NCBI RefSeq assembly: GCF_037126175.1
Contig: NZ_CP146986.1
Coordinates: forward strand, 3,748,501 to 3,812,500
Direction: 5' to 3'
DNA from: Pseudomonas sp. RSB 5.4
GTDB taxonomy: Bacteria > Pseudomonadota > Gammaproteobacteria > Pseudomonadales > Pseudomonadaceae
DNA length: 64,000 nt
Of this stretch, positions 1-9,133 are shown piece by piece. The position numbers were made by a program, and so were the translations under genes. The stretch's first letter is position 1; the number at the start of each line of letters is the position of its first letter. The notes beneath the pieces were generated by a model. That model saw only the letters and a list, made by a program, of their open reading frames with translations. It was not told the origin of the DNA and did no database searches.

Positions 1-1
1 G

Positions 2-349
2 GAAGACGACGGCTACATCTCGCGCCAGGTCGCCCTGCTCGATCGCAAGATGCTCGGCCTGAGCCTGACCGCCTACGTGCTGATCGGCATGGACCGGCAC
101 ACACCGGAGCGTTTCGAGAACTTCGAAGCGGCGATCCGCACTCTGCCGCAGGTGCTGGAATGCAGCCTGGTGACCGGCGTGGACGCCGACTATCAACTGA
201 AAGTGGTGGTGCCGGACATGGATCATTATCAGAAGCTACTGCTGGGGCATCTGACCCGGATTGAAGGCGTAACCAGCGTGCGTTCGAGTTTTGTGTTGAA
301 TCAGGTGCTCAATAGCACTGAACTGCCGCTGACCCATCTGCGCAGCTGA
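2..349 (+). CDS. Lrp/AsnC family regulator, C-terminal part (partial)
   Basis: The reading frame is open from the left edge of the window, so the N-terminal helix-turn-helix lies outside. The visible 115 residues match the ligand-sensing RAM domain of Lrp/AsnC regulators: a beta-alpha-beta-beta-alpha-beta pattern with the typical stretch about the probability of error and distance (residues around LPQVLECSLVTGVDADYQL) that forms the effector pocket and oligomer interface. Such proteins usually control amino acid metabolism or transport, often of a divergent neighbour, which is not in view. A REP pair follows directly after the stop. The family assignment is firm; the target is unknown. Confidence 0.85.
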   Translation, partial: EDDGYISRQVALLDRKMLGLSLTAYVLIGMDRHTPERFENFEAAIRTLPQVLECSLVTGVDADYQLKVVVPDMDHYQKLLLGHLTRIEGVTSVRSSFVLNQVLNSTELPLTHLRS

Positions 350-354
350 CATCG

Positions 355-424
355 CCTTCGCGAGCAAGCCCGCTCCCACAGGGAAATGCATTCCAACTGT
401 GGGAGCGGGCTTGCTCGCGAAGGG
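355..424. repeat. REP pair (family A, GGGAGCGGGCTTGCTCGCG)
   Basis: Two inverted copies of the 23-bp family A palindrome, separated by about 17 bp, lie in the gap between the Lrp-type gene and the DUF2788 gene. This arrangement is the REPIN unit of fluorescent pseudomonads, whose mobility depends on a RAYT transposase encoded elsewhere. Confidence 0.95.
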
Positions 425-540
425 GCCGGCACAGGCGACCACCATCACTGCGGCACACCGACACAGGTCAATGCGCCCGCAATCCCCCTCGGCGTATAAT
501 CGCCCAGCCCTTTCAGCCCTGTGCGCGCCGGAGATGCCCG

Positions 541-750
541 ATGGATCCTGCAGTATTCGAAGAGTGGATGATGACTGGCCTGGTCAGCATCCTGATCATT
601 TTCATGGGTTTCATCGTCTGGGATCTGGCGAAGAAGTCCAAGGCCGGGCGTTTCGGCTCGTTCATCCTGTTCTTCGTCCTGGGCCTGGGCGTGGCCGCAT
701 TCATCATCAAGAGTGTGGTGATCGGCCTGATCGAATCCGGCGCTCTATAG
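541..750 (+). CDS. DUF2788 family small membrane protein
   Basis: A 69-residue protein with two hydrophobic segments (about residues 11-28 and 40-60) separated by a basic loop (KKSKAGR), consistent with a two-helix inner-membrane hairpin. It matches the DUF2788 family known from gamma-proteobacteria; no function has been assigned. A TATAAT hexamer at 495-500 could serve as its -10 element. The stop codon lies inside the hexamer CTATAG (745-750), whose other half is the stop codon of the convergent rluE, so the two genes overlap by 6 bp. Confidence 0.85.
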   Translation: MDPAVFEEWMMTGLVSILIIFMGFIVWDLAKKSKAGRFGSFILFFVLGLGVAAFIIKSVVIGLIESGAL

Positions 751-1386
751 ACGCGCCGGCACTTCTTTCCACTGACCCTGATCGAGCCCTTCGAGCGTCC
801 AGTCGCCAATCCGCACCCGCACCAGCCGCAACGTCGGCAGCCCTACCGCAGCGGTCATCCGCCGTACCTGACGGTTGCGCCCTTCACGAATCACCAGTTC
901 CAGCCAACTGGTCGGCACCGTCATGCGAAAGCGCACCGGCGGATTGCGCGGCCACAACTGCGGCTCATCCAACTGCCGGGCTTCGGCGGGCAGGGTCATG
1001 CCGTCATTCAACTCGACACCTTCGCGCAGACGCTGCAATTGCTCGGCAGTCGGCACGCCTTCGACCTGCACCCAGTAAGTCTTCGCCAGTTTGTGTTTCG
1101 GATCAGCGATGCGCGCCTGCAACTGGCCGTCGTTGGTCAGCAACAACAAGCCTTCGCTGTCGCGATCAAGGCGTCCGGCCGGATAGATACCGGGCACGTC
1201 AATGTAATCCTTGAGCGTCGCCCGCCCGCTTTCGTCGCTGAACTGCGTCAGCACATCGAACGGTTTGTTGAACAGGATCAGCTTCGGCTCGGCCGGCGGC
1301 GCCTTGGCGACACGACGTGGAGCTGAGGAGGATGGCTTCGCACCGGGACGGCGGGAAGGAGGACGCGGAGGACGGGACATGGGCAA
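745..1386 (-). CDS. rluE: 23S rRNA pseudouridine(2457) synthase RluE-like
   Basis: A 213-residue protein of the RsuA/RluE/RluF branch of pseudouridine synthases. The catalytic motif GRLDRDSEG gives Asp74 as the nucleophile, and the C-terminal [11 protein letters not shown] motif is typical of the family. The N-terminus (about residues 1-30) is a Pro/Arg/Ser-rich basic tail, with no S4 domain, as in RluE. In E. coli RluE modifies U2457 of 23S rRNA; the same site is inferred here. The gene converges on the DUF2788 gene and shares a 6-bp overlap holding both stop codons. Confidence 0.85.
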   Translation of the reverse strand: MPMSRPPRPPSRRPGAKPSSSAPRRVAKAPPAEPKLILFNKPFDVLTQFSDESGRATLKDYIDVPGIYPAGRLDRDSEGLLLLTNDGQLQARIADPKHKLAKTYWVQVEGVPTAEQLQRLREGVELNDGMTLPAEARQLDEPQLWPRNPPVRFRMTVPTSWLELVIREGRNRQVRRMTAAVGLPTLRLVRVRIGDWTLEGLDQGQWKEVPARL

Positions 1387-1452
1387 AACAACATCTGGCG
1401 ATCTGGGCTGACAATGCTAGTGCCCCGACCGCCAAATGACCACGACTAACCG

Positions 1453-2916
1453 TTAACGGAACGGCGGCTCGTCGAAGCTGCGCAGTTTGCGCGAGTGCAG
1501 CGAGTTGAGTTCGGTGCGCAGCAGATCCACCGCCTCGATGCCGATCTTCAAATGCTGGCTGACCGCACGCTCGTAGAACGCGTTGGCCGAGCCCGGCAGC
1601 TTGATTTCACTGTGCAGCGGTTTGTCCGACACGCACAGCAGCGTGCCATACGGCACCCGCAGGCGATAACCCTGGGCGGCGATGGTGCCGCTTTCCATGT
1701 CCACCGCCACGGCGCGGGACAGATTGATCAGCGGACGTTCCTGCGCCCAGCGCAGCTCCCAGTTGCGGTCGTCGTAAGTCAGCACGGTGCCTGTGCGCAG
1801 GCGCTTTTTCAGCTCCTCGCCCTTCTCGCCGGTGATATTGGCCGCGGCTTGTTGCAGCGCCAGCTGCACTTCGGCGAGTGCCGGGATCGGGATGTTCGGC
1901 GGCACTACGCGATCGAGAATCCCGTCGCGACGCATGTAGGCGTGAGCCAGCACGTAGTCGCCGATAGTCTGCGACTGCCGCAGGCCGCCGCAGTGACCGA
2001 TCATCAGCCAGCAATGCGGACGCAGCACCGCCAGGTGGTCGGTGATGTTCTTGGCGTTGGATGGGCCGACACCGATGTTGACCAGGGTCACACCGTGGCC
2101 GTCATTGGCGATCAGGTGATAGGCCGGCATCTGGTAGCGGTGCCAGACCACGCCAGCGGCAATCGCCGACGCTTCGCCGTGATCCATGCCCTTCTCGATG
2201 ATCACGTTGCCCGGCAAAACCATGCGCACGAAACGCGGGTCGTTGCGCAGTTGTTCCAGGCCATGAACGATGAACTGGTCGACATAGCGGTGGTAGTTGG
2301 TCAGCAGAATCCACGGCTGCACATGGCGCCAGTCGCTGCCGGTGTAGTGCACCAGGCGACGCAGGGAAAAGTCGACGCGCGCGGCATCGAACAGCGCCAG
2401 TGGCAGCGGATCGGTGTTTTCCCAATCGTAGAGACCGTCGGCGATGCCATCGGTGGCGGCGGACAGGTCGGTACTCGGGAACACCCGCGCCAGCACCGCA
2501 GCGGTAACGCCGGAGCCGGCCAGTTCATCGCCCTGCTCGACCACGTACGGATACGGAATGTTCTGCTGACTGACGCCGACTTCCACGGTCACGGTGAAGT
2601 CGTGCATCAACGGCACCAGCTGTTCCAGCAGGTATTTGCGGAACGCCTTCGGATGGGTGACGGTGACGCTGTAGGTGCCCGGCAATTGCACCTTGGCGTA
2701 GGCGCGGGTGGTCTGCGGCACTTCGCCCTGACACAGGTAGGTCAGACGCAGTTCGGGGTAACGAAACAGAGCACGCTGTTCGGCGTCGGGCTCGACGCGA
2801 TCCTTGAGATACCGCTTGAGCGCCGAATTCAGCGCAGTGGTGGCCCGCTCATGCAGCTCGGCCAGACGATCCACGGCTTGTTCGGCGGTTTGAACGACAA
2901 TAAACGCTTCGGTCAC
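1453..2916 (-). CDS. amn: AMP nucleosidase
   Basis: AMP nucleosidase hydrolyses AMP to adenine and ribose 5-phosphate and so helps control adenylate levels. The protein aligns along its whole length with E. coli Amn, including NIGVGPSNAK, LMIGHCGG, DMES and the C-terminal SRKLRSFDEPPFR. An ATG at 2952 would add 12 residues but has only a weak ribosome site; GTG at 2916 is preceded at 6 nt by AGGAAG (2923-2928) and gives 487 residues, close to the 484 of E. coli Amn, so I chose GTG. The gene stands alone, with a REP pair upstream. Confidence 0.9.
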   Translation of the reverse strand: MTEAFIVVQTAEQAVDRLAELHERATTALNSALKRYLKDRVEPDAEQRALFRYPELRLTYLCQGEVPQTTRAYAKVQLPGTYSVTVTHPKAFRKYLLEQLVPLMHDFTVTVEVGVSQQNIPYPYVVEQGDELAGSGVTAAVLARVFPSTDLSAATDGIADGLYDWENTDPLPLALFDAARVDFSLRRLVHYTGSDWRHVQPWILLTNYHRYVDQFIVHGLEQLRNDPRFVRMVLPGNVIIEKGMDHGEASAIAAGVVWHRYQMPAYHLIANDGHGVTLVNIGVGPSNAKNITDHLAVLRPHCWLMIGHCGGLRQSQTIGDYVLAHAYMRRDGILDRVVPPNIPIPALAEVQLALQQAAANITGEKGEELKKRLRTGTVLTYDDRNWELRWAQERPLINLSRAVAVDMESGTIAAQGYRLRVPYGTLLCVSDKPLHSEIKLPGSANAFYERAVSQHLKIGIEAVDLLRTELNSLHSRKLRSFDEPPFR

Positions 2917-3023
2917 GATCAGCTTCCTGTGTTCTGACTTGCAGAGCTTCATCTTGCCTGCAACATCGCGTCACGGGAACAGTGGCGTTGTGGCTGTACC
3001 CAAATCTCCCTGTCAATGGAGAT

Positions 3024-3124
3024 CCCCCTGTGGGAGCGGGCTTGCTCGCGAATGCGCAGTGTCAGTCGACCTATCCATTGACTGACACACCGCATTCGCG
3101 AGCAAGCCCGCTCCCACAAGGGGA
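3024..3124. repeat. REP pair (family A)
   Basis: Two inverted family A REP copies flank a spacer of about 35 bp that itself contains a smaller inverted repeat (GTCAGTC ... GACTGAC). The pair fills the gap between amn and the aidB-like gene. Confidence 0.95.
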
Positions 3125-3135
3125 TTTGTGTTGAG

Positions 3136-4785
3136 TCAGAAACCCTGCGGGGTTGAGCGGGCGACGATGGCTTCGACGTCCAGGCCGCGCGGCAGTGCAC
3201 CGTAGACCCGGCCGCCACCGCTCAAACGGCTGGCGATAAATGCATCACTCACTGCTGAGTTTCCGGCCTCCAGCAACAGCTTGGCCTGCAGCCCCAGCGC
3301 AATGTCCTCGGTCAACTGCCGCGCCCGATACTGAATGTCGCTGGTGTCCTTGAACTGTGCCTGCAACTGCTGGATATGCGCGGCCAAGCGCTTATCGCCA
3401 TGGCCATCGCCCAATTCGCTGAACAACACATCGAGCACACCCGGTTCTTTCGATAGCGCACGCAATACGTCCAGGCACTGCACGTTGCCCGAGCCTTCCC
3501 ACGTCGAGTTGACCGGCGCCTCGCGATACAGGCGCGGCAGAATGCTTTCCTCGACATACCCCGCGCCGCCCATGCATTCGGCAGCTTCATTGATCATTCC
3601 GGGGGCGCGTTTGCAGATCCAGTATTTGCCCACCGCCGTCACCAGCCGGGCGAATTGCGCTTCATGGCGATCATCCAGATGATCCAGCGCCTTGCCCATG
3701 CGCAGACTCAGGGCCAGCGCGGCTTCGCTTTCCAGGGCCAGATCGGCCAGCACGTTCTGCATCAACGGTTGCTCGCTGAGCAGTTTGCCGCCGACCTTGC
3801 GGTGCGCGCAGTGGTGGCTGGCTTGGGTCAGCGCCTGACGCATCAAGGCGCTGGAGCCGACCATGCAATCGAAACGGGTCATCGCCACCATCTCGATGAT
3901 GGTCGGTACGCCGCGCCCCTCTTCGCCGACCATCCACGCCAGCGCGCCGCGAAACTCCACTTCACTGGAGGCGTTGGACTGGTTGCCGAGTTTGTTTTTC
4001 AGGCGCTGGATGTAGAACTGATTGCGCGTGTCGTCCGGGCGATGGCGCGGCAGCAGGAAGCAGGTCAGGCCCTTGTCGGTCTGCGCCAGCGTCAGGAACG
4101 CATCGCACATCGGCGCCGAGCAGAACCACTTGTGCCCGAGCAGTTCATAAGCCTGCCCCGGGCCGCTGGCACCCACCGGATAGGCCTTGGTAGTGTTGGC
4201 CCGCACGTCGGTGCCGCCCTGTTTTTCGGTCATCGCCATGCCGATGGTCACACCGGCCTTGTGCGCCATGCCGACGTTGCGCGGGTCATATTCGGTGGCG
4301 AGGATCTTCGGTAGCCACTGTTCGGCCAGATCCGGCTGCAAACGCATGGCCGGAACGCTGGCGAAGGTCATGGTCAACGGGCAACCGCTGCCCGCCTCGG
4401 CCTGGCTGTGCAAATAGCTCATGGACGCGCGGGCGACATGCGCGCCGTCCTGCGGATGCGCCCACGGCAACGAGGTCAAGCCATGTTCGATCGCGGTGCG
4501 CATCAGCTCGTGATAAGCGGGATGGAATTCCACCAGATCGATGCGATGACCGTAGCGGTCATGGCTGACGAATACCGGTTTGTTCTGATTGGCGAGGAAC
4601 CCGGCTTCCATCAGCGGCCCACCGGCCAGAGCGCCGTAGGTGTCGATCCGCGACTCGGCCCAACCGGCGCCAAAACGGCGCGACCACTCCTGCAGCGGCA
4701 GATCAATGCGGTACAGGTTGGCGCCGTCCAGCGACGGTGGCTGGTTGGTGACTTCGTGGGTTTCGGCGAACTGATGCAGGTTCAT
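3136..4785 (-). CDS. aidB: AidB-family acyl-CoA dehydrogenase
   Basis: A 549-residue flavoprotein of the acyl-CoA dehydrogenase superfamily that matches AidB, the alkylation-induced protein of E. coli (541 residues). Visible family motifs are AMTEKQGGTDVRAN in the flavin region and TWEGSGNVQCLDVLRAL, with Glu430 at the usual catalytic-base position. E. coli AidB binds DNA and FAD and is thought to protect promoters from alkylation; whether it has a true dehydrogenase substrate is unclear. I chose the ATG at 4785 because AAGGAG lies 7 nt upstream; an in-frame ATG at 4809 lacks such a site. No ada or alk gene is adjacent, so control by Ada cannot be inferred. Confidence 0.88.
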   Translation of the reverse strand: MNLHQFAETHEVTNQPPSLDGANLYRIDLPLQEWSRRFGAGWAESRIDTYGALAGGPLMEAGFLANQNKPVFVSHDRYGHRIDLVEFHPAYHELMRTAIEHGLTSLPWAHPQDGAHVARASMSYLHSQAEAGSGCPLTMTFASVPAMRLQPDLAEQWLPKILATEYDPRNVGMAHKAGVTIGMAMTEKQGGTDVRANTTKAYPVGASGPGQAYELLGHKWFCSAPMCDAFLTLAQTDKGLTCFLLPRHRPDDTRNQFYIQRLKNKLGNQSNASSEVEFRGALAWMVGEEGRGVPTIIEMVAMTRFDCMVGSSALMRQALTQASHHCAHRKVGGKLLSEQPLMQNVLADLALESEAALALSLRMGKALDHLDDRHEAQFARLVTAVGKYWICKRAPGMINEAAECMGGAGYVEESILPRLYREAPVNSTWEGSGNVQCLDVLRALSKEPGVLDVLFSELGDGHGDKRLAAHIQQLQAQFKDTSDIQYRARQLTEDIALGLQAKLLLEAGNSAVSDAFIASRLSGGGRVYGALPRGLDVEAIVARSTPQGF

Positions 4786-4882
4786 GACGGGGCTCCTTTG
4801 GTCAGCCAAGGAATCCAGTTAAGCACCGGTCCGCTGCCGATCAAAGTGTCATATGCGCCGAACTTCCGGCGCTTTCACCCTG

Positions 4883-7237
4883 TTACGCGCTAAGCAACCG
4901 ACGCTCCAGCGCCGTTTGCAGGTCTTCGAATTTCACCGGCTTGTTCAGGTAATCGATGCGCGTGCCCGGTGCGCAATGCTCGCGATCCGTGCCCAGGGCC
5001 AGCATGAACACCGGCAGATTGGCGCAGCCGGGCAACCCATGAATCTGGCAGCACAACGAGGCCCCTTCGTGGCTGGGCAACTGGCAATCGATCAGCACCG
5101 CATCGAAGGCCTCGCGCTGCAGATAATCCAGCGCCGCCGCGCCGTTGTCCGCCGTGCGTACGCGGAACCCCAGTTTGAGCAGCATGCCGCGCATCACCAG
5201 TTGGTTGACGCTGTTGTCATCCACCAGCAACACCGTGCAATCCTGCGGCGCACGGCTGCGCTCGTGCAGCGCGTCCGCGGTTGGCGCCGCTTCGACTTCC
5301 GGCAGCTCGAACTCGACATCCAGTTGAAAACGGCTGCCGCTGCCAGGTTGGGAGCGGTGCGTGAGCTTGCCGCCGAGCAGTTCCACCAGTTGCCGACAGA
5401 TCGCCAGCCCCACGCCCAGCCCACCGTATTCGCGGGTCATCGAACCATCGAGCTGGAAGAAGCGCTGATACATCGTCGCCTCGCCCAGATCGGTGAAACC
5501 GATGCCGGTGTCGATCACCGCAAACGACAGCGCCAAGCGATTGCCCGCCGACGGTTTGCCGGTCACTCGCAGCGCGAGACCACCGACCCGGGTGAACTTG
5601 ATCGCGTTGTCCAGCAGGCACTCCAGGCACTGCGCCAGTTTGGCGCTGTCGCCGTGCAAGCGATCCGGCAGGGTCGGCAGTACCTCGACCTTGAAGTCCA
5701 GCGACTTGCTCGCCGCGTTGCCATCGAACTGCACGCGCAAGGCCTCGACCACCGCGCGCAGGCTGAAGCTGCCCGGCGTCGCCTTGAGCTTGCCGGCCTG
5801 CAGTTCGGTGAGGGTGAGGATGCCGTTGACCATGCGCATCATGTCCCGGGCGGAACCGGCGGCGGTTTGCTGGTATTGCTCCAGTTCAGGTTCCAGCTCG
5901 ACGGTCTGCATCAGCTCCAGCGAACCGATCACGCCGTTCATCGGCGTGCGCAATTCGTGGGTCAGCGTCGCAAGGAATTCATCCTTGAGCTTGTTGCTGT
6001 GGGCCAGTTGCTGGTTGAGCACTTCAAGTTTCTGCCCGGCATCGAACAGAGTCTGCGCCTGTTGCTCGCGCATCGCGTTGATGCGGTCGGCCAGCGCCAG
6101 CGACAGCAGCGCCACTTCGATCGCCGAACCGATCTGGCTGGCGTACATGGTCAGGAACACGTTCGGCAGCAGGCCGAGCACCATCAGCGTATTGACGATG
6201 CCGCCGAGCAGGAATGCCGACCAGGCAATGATGAAATAACGCGCCACCCGCAAGCCGCGCCACCAGGCGAGAATCCCGGCGGCGAAGATCACCACGGTGA
6301 ACACCAGCGCCAACAGGGTCGCCAGGCGCAGCGACAAGGCGTAACTGGTCATCAGCGACAGCCCGACCACCAGCGCGCCGAATGCGATCAGGGCGATCAA
6401 TAAATAGTCGAGCCAGCGGCTGTGGGTTCTTGTCTGCAGGAAACTGCGGGCGAACTGGCTGCCGAACAGGCCGGCGCAACCGATGAAAAATGGTGTGGCG
6501 GCGTTGGCCCACCACGGATTGTCCGGCCAGAAATACTCGACCGCCGCGCCGTTCACCGACAGTTGATAAAGGCCGAACGAAGCGATGTAGAAGATGTAAT
6601 AGAGGTAACTGGTGTCGCGCACGCTCAGGTAGATGAACAGGTTGTAGACCAGCATCCCCAGCAGCACGCCATAAATGATCCCCAGCACATACAGGCGCAC
6701 CGGCTGATCCTCGAGGTACGCGGTGCTCGACCATAAGGTCACCGGCGCCTGGATCGAACCCTCACTGGCCAGGCGCAGGTACACGGTGCGTTGTTGCTCC
6801 GGCTTGAACTCAAGGTCGAACAGGTAGTTGTTCTGGCGGATCTCGCGACTGGCGAACGGCAAGGCGTCGCCGGTTTGCCGGATCAGCCGGTAGTCGCCAT
6901 TGGCATCGGCCATATAAAGGTCGAGGTGATCGAGCGGCGGATACGCCAGTTCCAGCAGCCAGGTGCGCTGGGCGGCCGGGTTGTTCGGACGGTAATGCAG
7001 GTCGATCTTCAGCCAGAACGCCGAGCGCGAGTAACCGGCATTGAGCGTGGCTTTGTCGTGAGGTTTGAAATTGCCCGCCGCCGCTTGAGCGCGGACGTCG
7101 GCGATGCTCGCCTGACCGCTTGGGTCCTCGAACACTTGCAATGAGCGGCCCAGGGGAAGGCTCTGGGTATTTTCGTCGAACTCGACGGCGCTTGCGAAGA
7201 GGGGCAAGCAGAACAGCAACATCAGCAAATAGCGCAT
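4883..7237 (-). CDS. ladS: LadS-like hybrid sensor histidine kinase (7TMR-DISM)
   Basis: A 784-residue hybrid kinase. In order: signal peptide (1-17), extracytoplasmic 7TMR-DISMED2 domain (about 20-170), seven transmembrane helices (about 180-385), a short coiled coil, HisKA with the phosphoacceptor in FLATLTHELRTPMNG (His427), ATPase boxes (N box near 543, DTGIG 576-580, GLGVGL 606-611), and a C-terminal receiver with Asp717 and Lys766. The architecture and its position beside thiD match LadS (PA3974) of P. aeruginosa, which responds to calcium and feeds the GacS/GacA-RsmY/RsmZ pathway governing biofilm and virulence. The calcium response is inferred from that homologue only. Confidence 0.85.
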   Translation of the reverse strand: MRYLLMLLFCLPLFASAVEFDENTQSLPLGRSLQVFEDPSGQASIADVRAQAAAGNFKPHDKATLNAGYSRSAFWLKIDLHYRPNNPAAQRTWLLELAYPPLDHLDLYMADANGDYRLIRQTGDALPFASREIRQNNYLFDLEFKPEQQRTVYLRLASEGSIQAPVTLWSSTAYLEDQPVRLYVLGIIYGVLLGMLVYNLFIYLSVRDTSYLYYIFYIASFGLYQLSVNGAAVEYFWPDNPWWANAATPFFIGCAGLFGSQFARSFLQTRTHSRWLDYLLIALIAFGALVVGLSLMTSYALSLRLATLLALVFTVVIFAAGILAWWRGLRVARYFIIAWSAFLLGGIVNTLMVLGLLPNVFLTMYASQIGSAIEVALLSLALADRINAMREQQAQTLFDAGQKLEVLNQQLAHSNKLKDEFLATLTHELRTPMNGVIGSLELMQTVELEPELEQYQQTAAGSARDMMRMVNGILTLTELQAGKLKATPGSFSLRAVVEALRVQFDGNAASKSLDFKVEVLPTLPDRLHGDSAKLAQCLECLLDNAIKFTRVGGLALRVTGKPSAGNRLALSFAVIDTGIGFTDLGEATMYQRFFQLDGSMTREYGGLGVGLAICRQLVELLGGKLTHRSQPGSGSRFQLDVEFELPEVEAAPTADALHERSRAPQDCTVLLVDDNSVNQLVMRGMLLKLGFRVRTADNGAAALDYLQREAFDAVLIDCQLPSHEGASLCCQIHGLPGCANLPVFMLALGTDREHCAPGTRIDYLNKPVKFEDLQTALERRLLSA

Positions 7238-7678
7238 TGAAGCCCCAGCGTGGCTCGTCCGGTTGTGTCAGGAAGCCCCCCATTCCCTTTGAGTAGACGT
7301 AAAACCGGTATTACCTGTTATTGGTTTGGATCCACACTAGCATAGCCGTTGATGGCCATTGAGCACCATCGAAATTTTTCCTACAAAGGCTCTAGAACGG
7401 GCGTTTCAGAGCAAAGCAGCGAGCTAGAGCTGTTGAGTTGGTCAGCTCAATCATTGCGATCCGCTTTTGTGGCGAGGGAGCTTGCTCCCGCTCGGCTGCG
7501 CAGCAGTCGTAAAACCTGTAAATGCGCGGTGCCTGAATAAATGCAGGGGGCTGCTTCGCAACCCAGCGCGAGCAAGCTCCCTCGCCACAATGATAGCTGC
7601 AGTGTTGTCCGACAATCTGCTCGCAAACACCGTCAGGACTGAACCCCAAAATCAGGTTTGGTGGTAAGCTCGCGCACC
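7238..7678. other. Intergenic region between ladS and thiD
   Basis: This 441-bp divergent gap must hold promoters for both ladS and thiD. It contains a family B REP pair (7467-7590). I searched for a TPP riboswitch before thiD and found no recognisable THI-box. No ORF here has coding character. Confidence 0.6.
7467..7590. repeat. REP pair (family B, GGCGAGGGAGCTTGCTCCC)
   Basis: Two inverted copies of a second REP family, with TGTGGCGAGGGAGCTTGCTCCCGC-like arms about 80 bp apart. The core resembles family A but the stem differs, so it is a separate lineage. Confidence 0.93.
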
Positions 7679-8476
7679 ATGAATATCTACAGCTCCCGCC
7701 CCGTTGTCCTCTGTCTCTCCGGCCACGACCCCAGTGGTGGCGCCGGCTTGCAGGCAGATATCGAAGCCCTGCTCGCGCAGGGTTGCCATGCGGCTCCGGC
7801 CGTCACCGCCCTGACCGTGCAAGACACCGTCAACGTCACTGACTTCCGCGTCCTCGACCGTGAGTGGGTACTGGCCCAGGCCAATGCCGTGCTCAACGAC
7901 TCCGAAGTCGCTGCGGTCAAACTGGGCATGCTCGGTTCGTTGGAAATGGTCGACACCGTTGTCGAACTGCTTTCGGCGCACCCGCACCTGCCAGTGGTCT
8001 GCGACCCGGTGCTGCGTGCCGGCGGCGGCGGACGCCTGGGCAAGGATGAAGTCGGTTATGCGATGCGCGAGCGTCTGCTGCCGCTGTCGATCATTGCCAC
8101 CCCCAACCTTCCCGAAGCGCGGATTCTCGCCGAATTGCCCGAAGGCACGGCGGACGAGTGCGCGGAAAAACTCTTGCCGTTCGTCAAAAACCTGCTGATC
8201 ACCGGCGGCCATGGCGACGAAACTGAAATCCACAATCGCCTGTACAGCCGTGACGGCCTGCGTGAAACCTTCTATTGCCAGCGTTTGCCGGGCAGTTATC
8301 ACGGTTCCGGCTGCACATTGGCCAGCGCCCTCGCCGGTCGGCTGGCCCAGGGTGAAAACCTTGCCAGCGCCGTGCGTACCGCACTGGATTACACCTGGCG
8401 CACCCTGCGCGACGCCGAACAACTGGGCAAAGGCCAGTTTGTGCCGCGTCGCCTGCCGCTGGATTTTTGCTCGTAA
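7679..8476 (+). CDS. thiD: Hydroxymethylpyrimidine/phosphomethylpyrimidine kinase
   Basis: ThiD phosphorylates HMP and HMP-P to HMP-PP, the pyrimidine half of thiamine. The 265 residues show the ribokinase-like fold: N-terminal LSGHDPSGGAGLQAD, the substrate loop with ALTVQDT, and the C-terminal GSYHGSGCTLASALA motif that forms the anion hole and catalytic loop. I chose ATG at 7679 because homology begins immediately after it; the longer start at 7658 would add seven residues without family support. It is followed by thiE after 18 bp, so the two are likely co-transcribed. Confidence 0.93.
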   Translation: MNIYSSRPVVLCLSGHDPSGGAGLQADIEALLAQGCHAAPAVTALTVQDTVNVTDFRVLDREWVLAQANAVLNDSEVAAVKLGMLGSLEMVDTVVELLSAHPHLPVVCDPVLRAGGGGRLGKDEVGYAMRERLLPLSIIATPNLPEARILAELPEGTADECAEKLLPFVKNLLITGGHGDETEIHNRLYSRDGLRETFYCQRLPGSYHGSGCTLASALAGRLAQGENLASAVRTALDYTWRTLRDAEQLGKGQFVPRRLPLDFCS

Positions 8477-8494
8477 CGTCGTGAGGTCTGCCTG

Positions 8495-9118
8495 ATGAAA
8501 CTCCGTGGCCTGTACGCCATCACCGACAGCCAATTGCTGGCGGGCAAGTTTCTGTCGTACGTGGAGGCGGCGCTGGAAGGCGGCGTCACCCTGCTGCAAT
8601 ACCGCGACAAAAGCAGCGACGAGGCCCGCCGTCTGCGCGAGGCCGAAGCGCTGCGTAACCTGTGCGAGCGCTACAAGACGCAGTTGATCATCAACGATGA
8701 CGCCGAGCTGGCCGCACGCCTCAACGTCGGCGTGCACCTGGGGCAGACCGACGGCCCGCTGTCGCCGACCCGCGCCCTGCTCGGCTCCAAGGCCATCATC
8801 GGTTCGACCTGCCACGCGCAGCTCGAACTGGCTGAACAGGCCGCCAAGGAAGGCGCGAGTTATGTCGCCTTCGGCCGCTTCTTCAATTCCAACACCAAAC
8901 CCGGCGCGCCAAGCTGCAGCCTCGATCTGCTCGACGAGGCCAAACGCAAGCTGCACCTGCCGGTCTGCGCGATTGGCGGCATCACCCTCGACAACGCCGC
9001 GCCGCTGGTGGCCCATGGGGTCGACCTGCTGGCGGTGGTCCACGGCTTGTTCGGTGCAGAGAGCACCGCCGAAGTGACCCGCCGCGCCCGCGCCTTCAAC
9101 GAACTTCTGAAAATCTGA
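8495..9118 (+). CDS. thiE: Thiamine-phosphate synthase
   Basis: ThiE condenses HMP-PP (the product of the upstream ThiD) with thiazole phosphate to give thiamine phosphate. The 207-residue TIM barrel shows LLQYRDKSS near residue 30, [21 protein letters not shown] for pyrophosphate and Mg2+ binding, [11 protein letters not shown], and AIGGI near residue 165. A GAGG ribosome site precedes the ATG. thiD, thiE and hemL follow one another with gaps of 18 and 15 bp, indicating one transcript. Confidence 0.93.
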   Translation: MKLRGLYAITDSQLLAGKFLSYVEAALEGGVTLLQYRDKSSDEARRLREAEALRNLCERYKTQLIINDDAELAARLNVGVHLGQTDGPLSPTRALLGSKAIIGSTCHAQLELAEQAAKEGASYVAFGRFFNSNTKPGAPSCSLDLLDEAKRKLHLPVCAIGGITLDNAAPLVAHGVDLLAVVHGLFGAESTAEVTRRARAFNELLKI

Positions 9119-9133
9119 TTTGAGAGCCCGATC

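Noticed and set aside
4853..6403. A 516-codon frame opposite ladS
   Set aside because: Composition (Arg/Gln/His-rich) and full overlap with a clear hybrid kinase show it is a shadow.
7600..7678. TPP riboswitch before thiD
   Set aside because: No THI-box motifs (CTGAGA, ACCTGA) in a suitable layout were found.
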